Source of the DNA: Hippopus hippopus
Lineage: Eukaryota > Mollusca > Bivalvia > Cardiida > Cardiidae
NCBI GenBank assembly: GCA_946811185.2
Contig: OX328096.1
Coordinates: forward strand, 39,940,011-40,004,010
DNA: 64,000 bases
Reading direction: 5' to 3'
The position numbers and the translations under genes are program-made. Of the stretch, positions 1-13,800 are shown one piece after another. Position 1 is the stretch's first letter, and each line of letters opens with the position of its first letter. Under the pieces are notes generated by a model. It had not been told where the DNA came from and did no database searches. It saw only the letters and a program-made list of their open reading frames with translations.

Positions 1-292
1 AATTAGGAATTTGTGATTGGTCAAAAATGTAGACGTGTTTATTGTCAGGGCTCCTGCCTACTGAATGGCAAATTTACGCCGTCTTTCTTTTTTTAGAGAT
101 ATTTCTTGTTTAAATTGTCAAAACTCCTGAATAATGTACTCCTCTTTACACAGTGTTTCTATCTTTGGCAATATCCATGCATCTTCATCCCTATTTTATT
201 TGTGTCAAGTAAACTATTTTTCGATATAGGCCACCTAGAAATAAATAGTATGGACGTTGGCAATGCTTATCCTGTTACTGTATTTGTCTATT

Positions 293-493
293 AACCCTTA
301 GGCTGCTAAGCGCGACTCACTGACCTTTGGCGGACAGCGTAGATCAAGATCAGAGCGTGCAGTCTGATCTTGGATCTACACTGTCCGATAAGGAGATAGC
401 TTTCTCCCAAAAATACCTTTGAAATAGTAAAATTTGGGTTTTTACTGTCAGCTTGAAAGTTTCATGTTAGTTATTAGCAGGATAGGGGTTACC
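293..493. mobile_element. Family C MITE
   Basis: AACCCTTAGGCTGCTAAGCG at the left and TTAGCAGGATAGGGGTT at the right. The inner hairpin pairs GTAGATCAAGATCAGA with TCTGATCTTGGATCTACAC. Confidence 0.75.
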
Positions 494-1267
494 GCCCCTG
501 CCCCTGCCGTGGACTGATCTGGAAAACATTTCCAGGTAGAGGTGCTTGTACTAGCAATTACCTGTTTCTCACATGATATTTTGCATACTGTTTAGAAAGA
601 GTATAAATAGATGGCACTTGTGCGTTTCGTAAAATTCTTATGCAGGTTTGACTAAAGATGTTTAACCTTAGATTTTGAGCAGAAAAAAGGACTTAAGGAC
701 TGTATGAAGTGAGTAATTTTCCCGGCATAAATCGGATTATTATTCCACTACACGGTTCATCAAGACTTCTGAAGACGCTACCTATCAATTACCTGTTATT
801 TTCCCCTCAAATCGATTTGTTTGTCGCCGTTACTATGGAAACCGTCCATCGAAGAAATTAAGTTTTCTGCGGGTTTTTCACGGATGCTTTGTACGTGTTT
901 GCATCAATACCCTTTGCAAGCAATTTCCTAATTCGATCCAACGAGAAGAAAGATAAGACTACTTCATTTGAAGTCTTAACCTTTTACTTACCAATCACGG
1001 TTTTTTACCGATCAACAAAGGAAAAAAATGCCTTGGAAAACATTTGGGGATAAGAAGAAAATGCTGGTTATCAATTTGGGGATCTGAGATCAAAATTCCA
1101 GCTCAGACTGCGGAATGGATTCGTTTGGTGTCTTAAAATGATGACCCGTATGAAGAGAGAGAGAGAGAGAGAGGGGAGGGATGGGGTGGAGTCCACTGAC
1201 GCTGCAAGGCTGAATTATTTTTTCTTGTTTTGATTGGGTTTTGCGCCGCTTTCAACAGGTTTTAGCC

Positions 1268-1338
1268 TCTCTGTCTGTCTGTGTGTCTGTCTGTGTGTCT
1301 GTCTGTGTGTCTTTCTGTCTGTCTGTCTGTCTCTCTCT
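1268..1338. repeat. TGTC/TCTG microsatellite
   Basis: A run of TCTG, TGTG and TCTC steps. The short Cys/Val/Ser frames across it are artefacts. Confidence 0.85.
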
Positions 1339-2489
1339 ATTATGGATTTGTCTTGGAAAGGATTTCTTTTCTTTCTCTGCAATGTTTTCACAAGTTTTTT
1401 CAAGGTCAATAAACATGATATTGCTTGGTAAAGGGCTAAGCTGTGCTACTGTTGCAGCGGTTCATAGGAATATGTAATAAAATGTGGCAGATCTACGCGA
1501 CTGGTTGAAAATAGTCCAACAACTACGCTGAAGTCAGCTGGCGCTGTGAAACAATGACAATGATGATACACAAGTACAGACATACATGTATATATCAATG
1601 CTGAAAAACAATATCCTGAAAGCATTAGTATTTGATGACAGGTCCGATATAACGACTCGGGCAGTTTTCGGAGATGGGGAAAACGTCACATCACCTAATG
1701 TATTTAACACGTTATTGGTTAGCTCATAAACGCCCTAACACTTATTCAGTACCGAGATAAACCTTGAAACTGACTGCGGTTAATGTCTTTTGAAATAACG
1801 TAAAATGTAACAAATTAGTTATACGGAGTTTTTTTCCCCAACAGTAATAATACTTTCTTGACAGTGACCGTTTTTATTTTTGTGTTACTTACCTTTTTTG
1901 AAATATTTTTTAATGTCCGCGAGTCTAAAAATAAAGTAAGATAAGTTCATAGTGTCAATCGGTTTTCAGGTTAAACCTATCCACCTGTGTGCGGAGAAGC
2001 ATTACCAATAAGATATATTTTACGAGTCACTGGTGCTTTACGAAACAATTCATGTTTCTTCCGGCGAATAACTTCCCCGGGGATTGATGCGCACCATAAA
2101 GTAATTATCAGGGTGTTCAGGAGCTGAAGGTTGACAGCAAAACTGTTTTATTTCAACTTGCTGGAATGATTTCCGTGTGGCATCATATGGATTATTCTAT
2201 CGTCGTACAGGTAATTCTAATGTTGATGGAAGTACAGTTTAAAAATTTGTTGAAACTATTACGCTCACTTTTTTTGTTTCTATTTATCAAGATGATTGAA
2301 TATTTCATGAAGTGTATCATTTTCAAAGCTTACATTTTTACGTATTTATAAAATTGTTATGAATTGCTATACGTAAACAAATTTGTTGAGTGCGATAATT
2401 TCCCAAGAGGTAGCTAGCGGCCAGGATTCATTATACACCGTAATACTAGCTATATAGTTAGATATCTTTTTACGGCATTTAACCCTAAC

Positions 2490-3215
2490 AGTATTTACCT
2501 ATGGGGTGGCATATTTCTGCCACGACATACTAGATAGCTATCATGATAATTTTTGAAAACTATCGCGATAAATTAGTTCCCTGGAAATTTTATCGAGATA
2601 GTAAAAAGTTTCCTGAAAAAATTATCACGATAAACTTAAAATTCTAACGCAAAATTTCTCAATCGTGCACGAAGCTGACATTCGAGATAAAATTATCGTG
2701 AAAGTTACATCCTTTTCTCGATACCTATAAATAGAAAATTCACTATTTGGATGAACTCGGTAGTTTTTGACGTCACAAGATTGCAGTAAGTAAAAATTCG
2801 AATAATTTACAATTGTAGCATAACTGGTAAATTTTGACAAAACTCGAAATGAACAGAAGTCAGTTAAACACAAAGACGACTCGAAATGCCTCCTACCAGG
2901 GATCCTATATACATGTGTATATAAGATCCCTGCTCCTACTAACAACTTTAAAATCATTCAGGGAAAAGGAGAATTCATAAGGTAATAGACGAAGACGTTC
3001 CGAAACCGTATCTAATTATAGGTACCATGAATGTCAGTTGTGGGCACGAAAGCAAAAAGAAGTCATGATAACAGAATTAACGCGATATTTTTATCTTGAC
3101 AACTTTTATTATCTAGATAGTATTTCCAGGAAACTTTGTTTTATCACGATAGTTCTGTTAAATTGTCGCAATAGCTATCTCGTATCTCGCGGCAGAAATA
3201 TGTCACCATATTTAC
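2490..3215. mobile_element. Foldback element with about 170-bp inverted ends
   Basis: GGCATATTTCTGCCACGA...GATAGCTATC at the left is mirrored at 3060-3212 (AGCTATCTCGTATCTCGCGG and AGAAATATGTCACC). Both ends are rich in TATCGCGATAA-type steps. No coding capacity. Confidence 0.65.
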
Positions 3216-3654
3216 CTCCTTTAGGCATGCTTTACATCTGTAGGACTATACGTATCTTGTTATGTACGGAGAAATTCCTTTTGTTCGAAAACACAGTGAT
3301 TCGAAGTCTTAGCAGAAACGGAAAATGCCTTTTTAAAATACTATAGCAAGAGCAATCAGAACTGCGGTCGGCTTTTTTTTTTCAGATGAAATAATCATTT
3401 AATTATAACTTTGACCGATAGGGATCAAATGAATACAGTATGTGCATTAATCCTTTCAATTTTGTATATCAAAATTTTGAGTAAGTATTTGATAATTCGA
3501 ATACAATCATAATTCGAGGTGATTTTTTTTCGCTTCTGATGATTTGCGAATTAATAATGTTTTACTGTATTCTTTTATTTGTGTATTCACTATTTCATGT
3601 ACCTCGTACGTGTTTCACGCCATGATTGCCAGTCACGTTATGAGCCACGTAATT

Positions 3655-3885
3655 ATGTAACTCTCTACCAGACGACAACTCTTTACCAGACTTGTCCAAA
3701 TTGAAAACATTTGACGACAAATGAAATGTGGCACAAATGATGGGATTTGTATCAGAAAGGGCAAAATACGTTTTGGAAAAAGGAGAAAATGCTGGTTACT
3801 AGCATTTTCTCTTTTTCCCACAATTGTTTCAAAAGCCTAGTTTTTTTGCTTTCGTTAAAACACGAGATTGTTCGGTATACAGTGA
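3655..3885. mobile_element. Family B snap-back MITE
   Basis: Core AGAAAATGCTGGTTACTAGC plus its complement, with flanking arms CTCTTTACCAGAC and GATTGTTCGG. Family B has ends close to TAACTCTTTACCACAC and a palindromic core ending in TCTCCTTTTCCCAC. Confidence 0.75.
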
Positions 3886-4859
3886 ATGAAGCTTCGAACA
3901 TTTATGCCATTAAATCATTTCCCAACTCCCTGCTTTCAGCAGAGGATATTTTGCTTCTTGCAGTAGACCAACATTGAGAACACAATGACAAAATGATAAA
4001 TTGGTCTGAACAAGCAAGTTCTCCTTTATCAACAATATTTTCTTTTGTGTTTACGTGGAAAGCTTTAATTTATAATGATTGTTCAAATTTTTAAGGCGGT
4101 TTCCAAACGTTGCCTCATGTTTGGCCCGGAGGTTCAATTTGAAATCAAGCCGGTATAACCCGCATATATTGTGTATGACCATTTGAATATCAGGAGTAAC
4201 TTTTTCATTTGTTACATCGCTTTGTATGGATGTATCTACGTAGAAAGTTGATTCGTCCATTTTGCCTTTTCACTTTTCATTCAACAGATAAGAATATTTC
4301 AGTTAGAGATTTGTAACTGAAATTGTTTTGTAGAAAGTGTACTTCCGGGATAAGACCCCGTACCTGTGGTTTTATTTGCCACTGATCAACATCGTTCGTT
4401 GTCTACAAAGGTATTCTTTGCAAACGCACACATTAAGTTGCAACCTATTGGAAAACTTCAAAACAAACAAAAGAGTGAATTTCTCTAAAAGGTTAAAGTC
4501 GTCCATAAAAAGAAGTGTAAATTGTTGACGTATGGAAAAATTATGATTAGATACATGTATCTGTAATCAGAATATAGGACCAAACAGAAGCAATCCTCTG
4601 CCTCTCCCCTAGCATATCACAAAAATTATCGACAAATGAAGGTCAAAGATCAGACAGCACAGTCTTTGTGATCTGAACTTGATCTACACTGTGTGAAAAT
4701 AGCTCCTAGATATTTAGTTGTGTTTGGCATTCAAAGGGCCCAGTGTTCTATTAAATATTCATTTCGTTTGTTGATTGAGAAATGATTTATCATTCACCAT
4801 TTTTACATCTATTTTCCCAGAGTGTGACAGAGTCTAAATGCGTGTAGTTGTATAATGTC

Positions 4860-4899
4860 ATGGAACCCGTCCTTGTATTTATTCTGGTGTCGATGCTCG
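4860..4899 (+). CDS. Cadherin gene coding exon 1 (signal peptide)
   Basis: The ATG at 4860 opens a 13-codon hydrophobic leader and ends in phase 1 at a GTAAGT donor. The nearby ATG at 4855 is out of phase: it would read TGA straight after splicing to exon 2, so 4860 is preferred. A short upstream frame (ATG 4839 to TAA) precedes it. A pyrimidine-rich AG at 4819-4820 could close a 5' UTR intron. Confidence 0.85.
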
Positions 4900-7800
4900 G
4901 TAAGTTTTCCTCTTGATTTAATGACTCTTTCCTTCTTTTCTGATACCTTGTTCCATTCTGTCATGTTGAAAATCACCTCAAAAGTGTCCCGAAATCTAAA
5001 TGTGCATAGTTTTTTAATATTATGTAGATCTAACTCACCTTGGCATTCATTCCAGATTTTATGATATGTAAGGCCTTAATTGCTTTTTCCCACCTTATTG
5101 ATATATAACTAGTTAAAAAAAAAAAAAACGAAAACATCCCAACACATAGAAAAGATGCTTGCATCCGTGAAATTTTAGGTCTTTAATTAAATAAACATGT
5201 AATTTTATTATTATTATTATACTTTTATTATAATTATAAATGATTTATCCTATTTACATTACAATACAATACAATAGATTTTATACAATAGATGTAGAGA
5301 TTGTACATTTTGCAAAATAACAATAATTAGACTAGTCAACGTGACTTTTGATACATGGTCAACTATTAAACGGGAAGAGAGTAATATTTATAATTTTTTA
5401 AAGAGTGAGGAAGCTATTCTATAAGTGGAAAGTATATGTGACCTGTCTTTTGATTGAAGATCTTGGCCATTTTTACCGAAATTGGGATGATTCCATTGCT
5501 ATAGTTTGAGTTATTTGATTTGTTTCTGTAGTGTTTATACCGTTTTCAAGATTACTCTAGTTATATCACAGTGACCAGTGCACTCGTTCATGCTTTCTGG
5601 AATTCCCTTACACTTACGCTTAACAATATTCTTTCTAAGAAACTGGCTGCTTTCCAAGTATGTATATACATATTGTTGAAACACTGTTCATCTTATATAT
5701 TAAAAAAAAACACACAAACATTTTTTCTTTGACGAAAGATAGAAATGTATGTAAAGATAAGCAAAGAAACATACCAACTAGTGACCTTATATACATGTAT
5801 AACATTACTGTTAAAATATAGACTTTTTCATTTTGTACTAAATTAATATTTTGACATCAACGCGAAAAAATAATACAAAAACTTCATCTACAAAGCAAAC
5901 ACTATAATTGAGATTTGAAATTCTCTTGTTTAATATGAGACCTTATAAAAGCCTGCATAATAATGTACCAACGATCCTTTATGCTCTCTTAGAGTAATGC
6001 TTTTGAAAACATTGTGATTTTCGCGCTCGTTAATAGGAAAGCTTTTGAAAACATTGTGGTAAAAGGTGACATAAAAGTTAATGTATTTCTGTGCTCCTTT
6101 TGGGTTAAGCTTACGAAAACATTGCGATTTGTCATGTACTTTTAGATGATTTAACATTGTGACTATATATGCTCCATTAAAGGAAAGCTTTTGAAAACAT
6201 TGTGGCAAAAGGAGCCAAAACATCCAGATATTAATATCTTTTATACTTCTTCGGATTAAAGCCTTTGAAAACACGCGACTTTTCATGCTCCTTTAGTGGA
6301 TAGCTTATAAAAACAATGTGGCAAAAGGTGACATAACATACAAAGGTAAGTATAGGGTATATATAGTAATTAATATTTTCCAAAAATTGGCATCTACTGA
6401 AAACGTGAAAGCAGAAAGTGGTAGCATGCTCAACAAATTTAACATATACACATTATACAATAAATCAGAATATCTTTTAAAAAGCAATATTTACTTATTT
6501 GCTTATAAGCACACTATTGCACAGTTTATGCCTCTATAACTCTTAGAAAGCTTTGTTAAAAAAAGAGAGACAAACACATTGGCATAGGATAACATTAATA
6601 TTTAATACAGATTAAAATCTTTGAAAACATAATGGTTTTACGACATTTCATCAGTATTTCAGTGATTTATCGTTATGAGAGTGCAGTCTGTCTTAACGTA
6701 ATAGCAAAATTAATATTTAATTCGCACAGAGTTTGCAGTCTGATCATGAATCTACACTACCTGCTTCTTAAATTTAAAATGTGATCATATTTAAACAGAA
6801 TTTGTCAAAATGATATTACAGAAACCTTGTCGTTTGCGGCAAAAAATCAATACAAGTGGTAAATGCATTTAAATTAAATCCTACGATTTAAAAGTATGGA
6901 AAATATTGTGAAGATGACAATCTTTTATTGTTTGTTGGTCTACTCAGTGTTAGTCGCTGGCAGAAAAATGAATTTTTAAATCGGGAAAAAAGTAAACAAG
7001 AAATTGAGTGGCCTGGTGACTTTTACTATAGTTTGAAATTAAGGTTTACGGCCCCTAATTCATCGGTAAACATCGACGTTTTCGTGAAGGCTTTTCGGCC
7101 AATCTCGACAGCTTCCGTCTTTTAATATGAGAGTAAGGGGCCGTAGACTCACTAACTCATCGGTGAATAACGTGTAACATCGACGTTTTCGTAAAGGCTA
7201 TTCTTCCAATCTCGGCAGCTTCCGTCTTTAATATGAGAGTTAGGGGCCGTAGACCTTAATTTCTCTGCCAGCGACTAACATTTGGACAAACTGTGCAATA
7301 ACTGATTGTCATCTTCACAATAATTTCCATACTTTTAAGTGGTATGATTTAAATCTAAAGGCATTTTAAAACCCACTTTGTTTACTTTTGACAGCTATTT
7401 TACTTTAGCAATCTCTGCCGCTGACGACTATCATTTGCGGACGGCATAGATCAAGATCAGACTGTACAGAACGTACAGTCTGATCTTGGATCAACACCGT
7501 CCGCTAGTTAGTTATACCAAAGTATGGCCCAATCTTCAGCTGCAAGGGAAACCAACTGTAACACCGTAAAAAAAAACACTTAGCTTTAGTAAGTTGGTAG
7601 CAAAACAGTAAATCAAATACAACATGGTATTCATCTGATCTCGTTCGCTGTTTGCAAAGTCATTCTTGTAAACACGTTAGCTCTCTCTTTTTTTTCCACC
7701 AGAAAGTCTCAGGTATAATTGTCAATCAAAATGTTTCAGATTTTTACTGTATTTGATATGTGACTATACATTAAGCACACTAATTGAAATCATATCGTAT

Positions 7801-10800
7801 ATCCATCAGTAAGATTTTTATTATCATTATCGAAGACGTTTATTAATACGAACATAGGTCGAAAATGTGATTTGTGAAAATTGTGACAGAAATGTAATCA
7901 TTGTTTACAGTGAACAAAGATAGAAACTGTAAAAAAGTACATTTTTTTACGCAAGTATCCGTTTGTCCCTATACATGTATATTTGTCCATCATTAACCTT
8001 GTTTACTTATCACGGTATCTGTTTGACTACATTTTTAGACAAAAAAAAAAAGAATAATTTATGGGAGAAGCATTGGGAGAAAAAGTAAATGCCTTTGAAA
8101 AACAAAAAATGATAGTCGAAAATCGTATGAGACCATACGTTTTCAGATATTGCCTTTGATCTTATTTATATTAAATAATGATAAAAGGTACAAACGTAGG
8201 TTTAAGAATGTTTTGTGTTCTAGATTGCATTTAAAGTGATACTTTTACATGTAGCTATGTTGGATGAACGTAGGTAGATCTACCATAATTACGCGCATAC
8301 AGATTAACAGTTACTTTTTTGATTTTCGTAATTCAACATACAATTTTTATTTAAAGCTTTGTGGCAAAAAGGGAAATTCCTTTTGAATTTGCGACCGGTA
8401 CTCCTGCACTTTATCGTTAAAATGAAACAATTACATTACCATTTTTTTTTTTTGAACTTCAAGGACAAATTTCATCATTTGAGTAATACTTAAATAGTCG
8501 TCTGCAAGTGCATTCAACATGCATTCAACACGGATCGTTCTAAAATCTTGTCGTCTGGTAAAGAGTTTGAATGATCAATTGGATATGGAAGAGTGTAAAA
8601 CAAGACGAGACTTTACGGATGATCATAGTCTCCTCTGTTGACATAAAATATCAAAGTCGCAGGATATATAATAATACATGTACCATATTTTTCGAAATGA
8701 TTCAAGAAATGGGAAAATGAGAAGACAGAAAATATAAATCACTTTTCTGTCGATAATTTGAACATATTTCTCACTGTTGCTATGGCAACAGAGTAGCATC
8801 GTAATTGAAAATTGTCTGTATTTTTTTTTCAGGAGGGTTTTATCGACAATGAATGTTCGACTAATTAGTGATTAGTCCAAGTATAAATCCGTCCATTTCT
8901 CTTTAAATGACAACCGCTTTACTCATAGGAAAACTTTATTCTATTTTCCCAAGATTAAGAATAAAAACAAAACGATTTACCAGGAAATAGAATAAACTTT
9001 TAAAGATATCATTTTTGGTCCAGATTAAAAAAAAAATGAAGATGAATAAAAAATGACGTAGTATAGGTTCAGGATCTGGTTATTTTTTCTGTGTCGTCAA
9101 ATCTTGATTTACAATGCCAGGGAAAACTATATACCCATTGGCATGGAAAGGGTAAATACCTTAATAAAATTGTCTTTTGACCGATGGTTATGAGTCATGC
9201 TCTGGTAAAAGGGGATTTAATGTACTCCGTGGTGGCACAAGGGGGTTTAATGTATCTCCTTGATGCAATAGACCAAGCAGTCCGAAAACCGAATGAATCA
9301 TGAGGTAGATTGGTCCTTTGACGTGTAGAAAATCAACCAATAGCAAAAAGTATCGACCAAGGTCAGCCTTCGCGGACTGCGCTTTTCACAGAGCATGACT
9401 CAAATACGGTTTGTTTACTCTCCCCTCATCAAGTTAATAAACACTTGCTAAAGGCCCTGTCACACTATAGCGTTTTGTTCGACGTTTGGTTGCGTTTTGA
9501 AAAAATTGAGAAACGCCGGGGAACGTCGACGTTCTTCAAATTAAGTTTCTAGGTCAACGATGTTATAACGTTCTTGTAACGCTTGGGTAACGCTCAGCCA
9601 ACGTTCACTTAGCGTCAGGCGACGTTTGTGGTCGAAAATAGCAGCAAAACCTAGCGTTCCATTTTCAGCCATCATTTTGATTGAATATAGTTTTTTTAAC
9701 AAATTTGGTAGAGCTTCACCAAAGGAACATCCCTGCAAAGTTTCAAGTTGACTGGCCCACTGCTTTAGGAGAAGAATTTTAAAGAAATTGTGGACGGACA
9801 GACTGGCGGACGGACGACGGACGATGACTGATCACAATAGCTCACCTCGCACTTCGTGCTCAGGTGAGCTAATAAGTATTTTTACCGTATGGACAATATT
9901 ACATTTATTAATAATGTTTTATACAAACATGTTTTTTAATTTCACAGAAATAATATGACATTTATTAATAATGTTTTATACGTTTGGTTACGTGAAAAGG
10001 GGTCGACCGGGAACTCAGTAAAATAAATAACTGAAAAAGAGATCGTGCCTAGAACAGATTAACTGAATCGATATTTGAAAAATGAATGTATAGTAAGGTA
10101 GACTGACCATTCTACATTCCAAAAATCTGCCAAGAGCGAAAAGTTTCCACCCTTGTCAGCCTGCGCAATCCGCGCACTCTGACCAAGGTCGAACCCTTTC
10201 GCACTTCCCAGACGGTCCCTATTTGCGTGACGGGTCACATACAGTATGTTTCTGAAAGTAGTTTACTTATTTTAGCAAGCAGACTCTCGCTTTCTTATTG
10301 TATGTACCTATATAATCAAGTAGTTATCCAAAAGAGCAGACGACAGAGAGTTGATACTATCTATATTTAAGAATGGATCTATTAATTACTAATAATGGTT
10401 CAAGCTATCCCGCCAAATGTCTAAATATTTGAGAAATAGTAAAAACAAATAAACTTTGCCTCTCCCTCTTTTCGTTTTTCATTGGTTTAATTAAAGAAGA
10501 GGTGATCCAACAAAAAAAATGACTGACATGTCACTCTTTGGGTGCAGCTTCCTTGGATAGTATAAGGTCGATCGGTAAATAAAATTATAGTTCACATTCT
10601 GCCAATTTACGCGACGTAACCTTGCGCTTCGCTTAAGTCATATCCGCGTAAATTGTCAGATGTGAACTATAACCATTACTTATTTTTCGTATAACCGAGC
10701 AAACTTTCAGGTTACGCGATATATTTTTTGAATTTTAAACGAAAATGTGAGCTTTCATTGGCTAAAAAAGTAGGGCGATCGGTAAAAATAATTACTTCGA

Positions 10801-13800
10801 AATGACACACACAATTACATTTATTATTACTGTTATCTACAAATAAGTCATTGTAAGTTACACATACAATATTTCAGTTTTTAAAAGTTGTGTCTACCAA
10901 AAAGTATAGTCTATATTAAGTCCATTCTGCATTGCAATACTAGGGTCCAGGTCTACATCACCCTGTCCTGTCAGTCCAGTGCCCCAGCTGAGGAGTTGAC
11001 CCAGTGCTTGATGAGGTTCCTCTGCTTCTTGGCTTCCTTGGTCGCAGTGTTGGTGCCTGCAACAACCTGTGTGTCTTCCAGATTGAAGCCATCTCTTCAG
11101 GCACCAGGCACAAAGTCTTCTTCTGGCTGGTTCTGCAGCGTTGGATATCTGACCCTCATCAAGTTGTGAAGGACCAAGCAGGTCTTCACTATCAGCTTCA
11201 CAGTCTCTGGTTTGTGCTGCATAGTGCCGAGAATCACCTGGAACCTGCTGGCAAGGATCCCAAAGGCGTTCTCCACGTCCCTTCTGGCTTTCGAAAGTCT
11301 GTAGTTGAAAATGCGCTCCTCCTGTGATAGACCACGGAGACTGTAGGGCTTCACCATGTAGGCTCTCAGGGCAAAGGCGTCATCTCCAATGAAGAAGTAT
11401 GGAACATCTGTAGTGTCTTGTGGGAGAGGTATAGGCTGTGGAAACCCAAGCAGGTCTTCTTCAGCTCCACGCTTCAGCTCACTGCAGTTGTAGATCTGGG
11501 CATCGGATGCTGATCCCAGGCCTCCAAGATCTGCCCACAGGAACTTGTAGTCAGAATCCACAAGGGCTAGCAACACGATGGAATAGAACCCCTTGTAGTT
11601 GTAGTACAAGGAACCACTGTCTGCAGGACACCTAATGGCCACATGCTTGCCATCTAGTGCTCCCAGGACATGGGGGAAGTTCCACCTCTGATAGAATCTG
11701 TCAGCAACTTCCTTCCACTCTTCTGGCGTACTGGGGCAGGTCAGCATCTCATCCAGGTACTCGTCCAGTATGGCATGACAAACCTCTCTGACCACCAGTG
11801 ACTGTGTGTTGTGAGGTACTCTCCAGCCAAACTTCTTCGAGGCATAGTTGTCACCAGAGGCAAGGTGTTGCAAAGTCAGGGCCAGCTTCATACCAGGGTC
11901 GAGAGCCGGTCTAAAGCGAGTGTCCTTCTTGGTGATCCTGGGTTCAACTCTCTGTCTCAAACATCACTGGTTGCATGCGCAGGAAGTTGTGGAAGGAGGC
12001 TTGGTCTTCAGCTCTAAGTTCAGCCATCAGCTTGTCATAAACACCAAACTGTGGTCGCCTTCCTATCCAGGGTCTCACCCAGCTCGTTCTCCCTCTCCTC
12101 TTCCTTTTCTTCTTTGACTCTGCCTTGGACATCTTGACCTGGTGCAATGCCAACTGCAGGAGGTTGTTGTGATGTATGAGAGCAGCAACAGCATACTGGT
12201 GTTTCTCTTGGTTTGTCATTCTTCTGAAGTCTTCACTCTGTGAAAGTTCCAGCAGGACTGTCGGTGGTTTCTGCAAGCCCGTTTTATATGGCAAGAGCCT
12301 GCCAAATGTTCCTGAACGCTACCAGTAGGTTACAGGCGCGTTACAAGGACGTTACATGGACGTTACACAGACGCTTGAAAAATTCAGAACGCTGACAGAA
12401 GTTAGAAAGACGTTGAAAGAGCGTTACATGAGCTTTAAGAACGCTCGGCGAACGCTGAAAAATGTTGACAACACGCCTGACAGACGTTCAATGGACGTTA
12501 CACAGGCGTTACGCAAGCGTTACCAAAGCGCTAGGCACGCGCTGGACACTCGACCCTGATGGGCCGGCGTCCGCCTAGCGTCCAGGAAACATCCTGACTT
12601 TCGAGTAATGTTCGACTAACGCCCGCAAACTTTCGTGTAACGTTCCTCTAACGTGTAAGTAGCGTTTTGATAGAACGTCCTGAATGTTTGTGCACACCCA
12701 AAACTATTTTTCACCTTCAGCGTTCGCCGACGTCCCTCGACGTTCCCCAACGTTTGCCGACGCTCGTCTAACTTTCTTGTAACTTTTTTCTAACGTTCTC
12801 GACGTTCCTCTGCGTTTTGCAACACGTTACTCGAACGCTGATGAGAACGTCGTAGTGTGACAGGCCTCTAAGGATTTATTTATTAATCTGAAAGTTTACG
12901 AAAAAGTATGTATTGTTGCAAAAGAAAAATTAAATGGTAACAAAGTAATTTTACTTTTTTTACCCACAATGGCTTCACACGTATACATGTGCAGGTATTA
13001 AACCTTCACTCATATTGCATATTTGTATACATTTTACAAGGATGTTTACAAAATCGTCGGCTGAAAGTGTTTTCAGCAGGTACGAAGTTAACCATTTACA
13101 AATCGATCACGTTTTTCATCGACCCAGAAAATGCTGGTTTCGATAGTTTTGTCCTTTTCCAATTCTTGATTTCTACCGTAATCAAAGACAAAGCCATTGA
13201 CTGATCCCTTAATTACCATGTCTTACACGCCGTCCGTAAATTCTTATAAACAAGTCAAATACTGTGGTCTGGTAAAGAGTTACAAAAACATTTTGTTATG
13301 AAAGGGAGTCGACTAAGATCAGACTACACAAACTTTCAGGCTGATTTGGTCCTCTTTCCTATCCCCATGGATGTTAGAGGCAGCGATACATATGTAGGAT
13401 TTGGGCTGAACATCACGGGATTTTCTTGGTAATTCACGTTGAATTGATAGACATCAACTTCCTTGATAGTAGAGGGTATTTTTCCATCGAGCCATTCTTT
13501 CGTTTAACGCTCAACTAAATAATCCCGAGCCTGAACGACCCTGAAAAAGAAGGCCTTTTAAAACATCATGGAAAAAGGAGAAAATGCTGGAAACCAGCTT
13601 TTTCTCCTTTTCCCACGATGTTTCCTATACTTCCCAAGCCATATTTTGGCAACATTGAATCTGTCGTCTGGAAAAGTTTAAAAAACGTTCTGTCTAACTA
13701 ATAGATAATCTCTCGGAATAGTGTTTTCGGGAAATACCCGACCTTTGTTTATTGAAGTTATGAATTCTTAGGAATTAAGTAGGCCTAAAAAAAATCCAAA

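Larger units (their letters stand above)
1..4859. other. Upstream region of the cadherin gene, no supported gene
   Basis: Apart from the repeats listed at 293, 1268, 2490 and 3655 I see only AT-rich sequence with short unrelated frames. A promoter and 5' UTR exon of the cadherin gene may be here but cannot be placed. Confidence 0.6.
9453..12867 (-). mobile_element. PIF/Harbinger-type DNA transposon, near complete
   Basis: Inverted ends AGGCCCTGTCACACT (left) and its near complement AGTGTGACAGGCCTC (right) are flanked by TAA, the usual 3-bp TWA target duplication of this superfamily. Both subterminal zones (9470-9660 and 12310-12850) are packed with short AACGTT/GCGTTAC motifs, probably transposase-binding repeats. 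The interior carries a transposase gene on the minus strand. No second (Myb-like) gene of the kind many Harbinger elements have is visible. Later insertions lie inside: a family D scrap (9690-9872), a family A scrap (about 10090-10225) and a foldback (10563-10690). It occupies cadherin intron 1, antisense to the gene. Confidence 0.85.

Noticed and set aside
4855..5064. 69-aa frame from the ATG at 4855
   Set aside because: It is out of phase with cadherin exon 2; the ATG at 4860 gives a signal peptide and joins in frame.
6928..7125. 65-aa frame
   Set aside because: It lies within the foldback element and is explained by the repeat.
10888..12117. Several plus-strand frames of 65-107 aa
   Set aside because: They are antisense shadows of the transposase on the minus strand.
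12356..12559. 67-aa open frame
   Set aside because: It lies in the repeated GCGTTAC/AACGTT subterminal zone of the Harbinger element.
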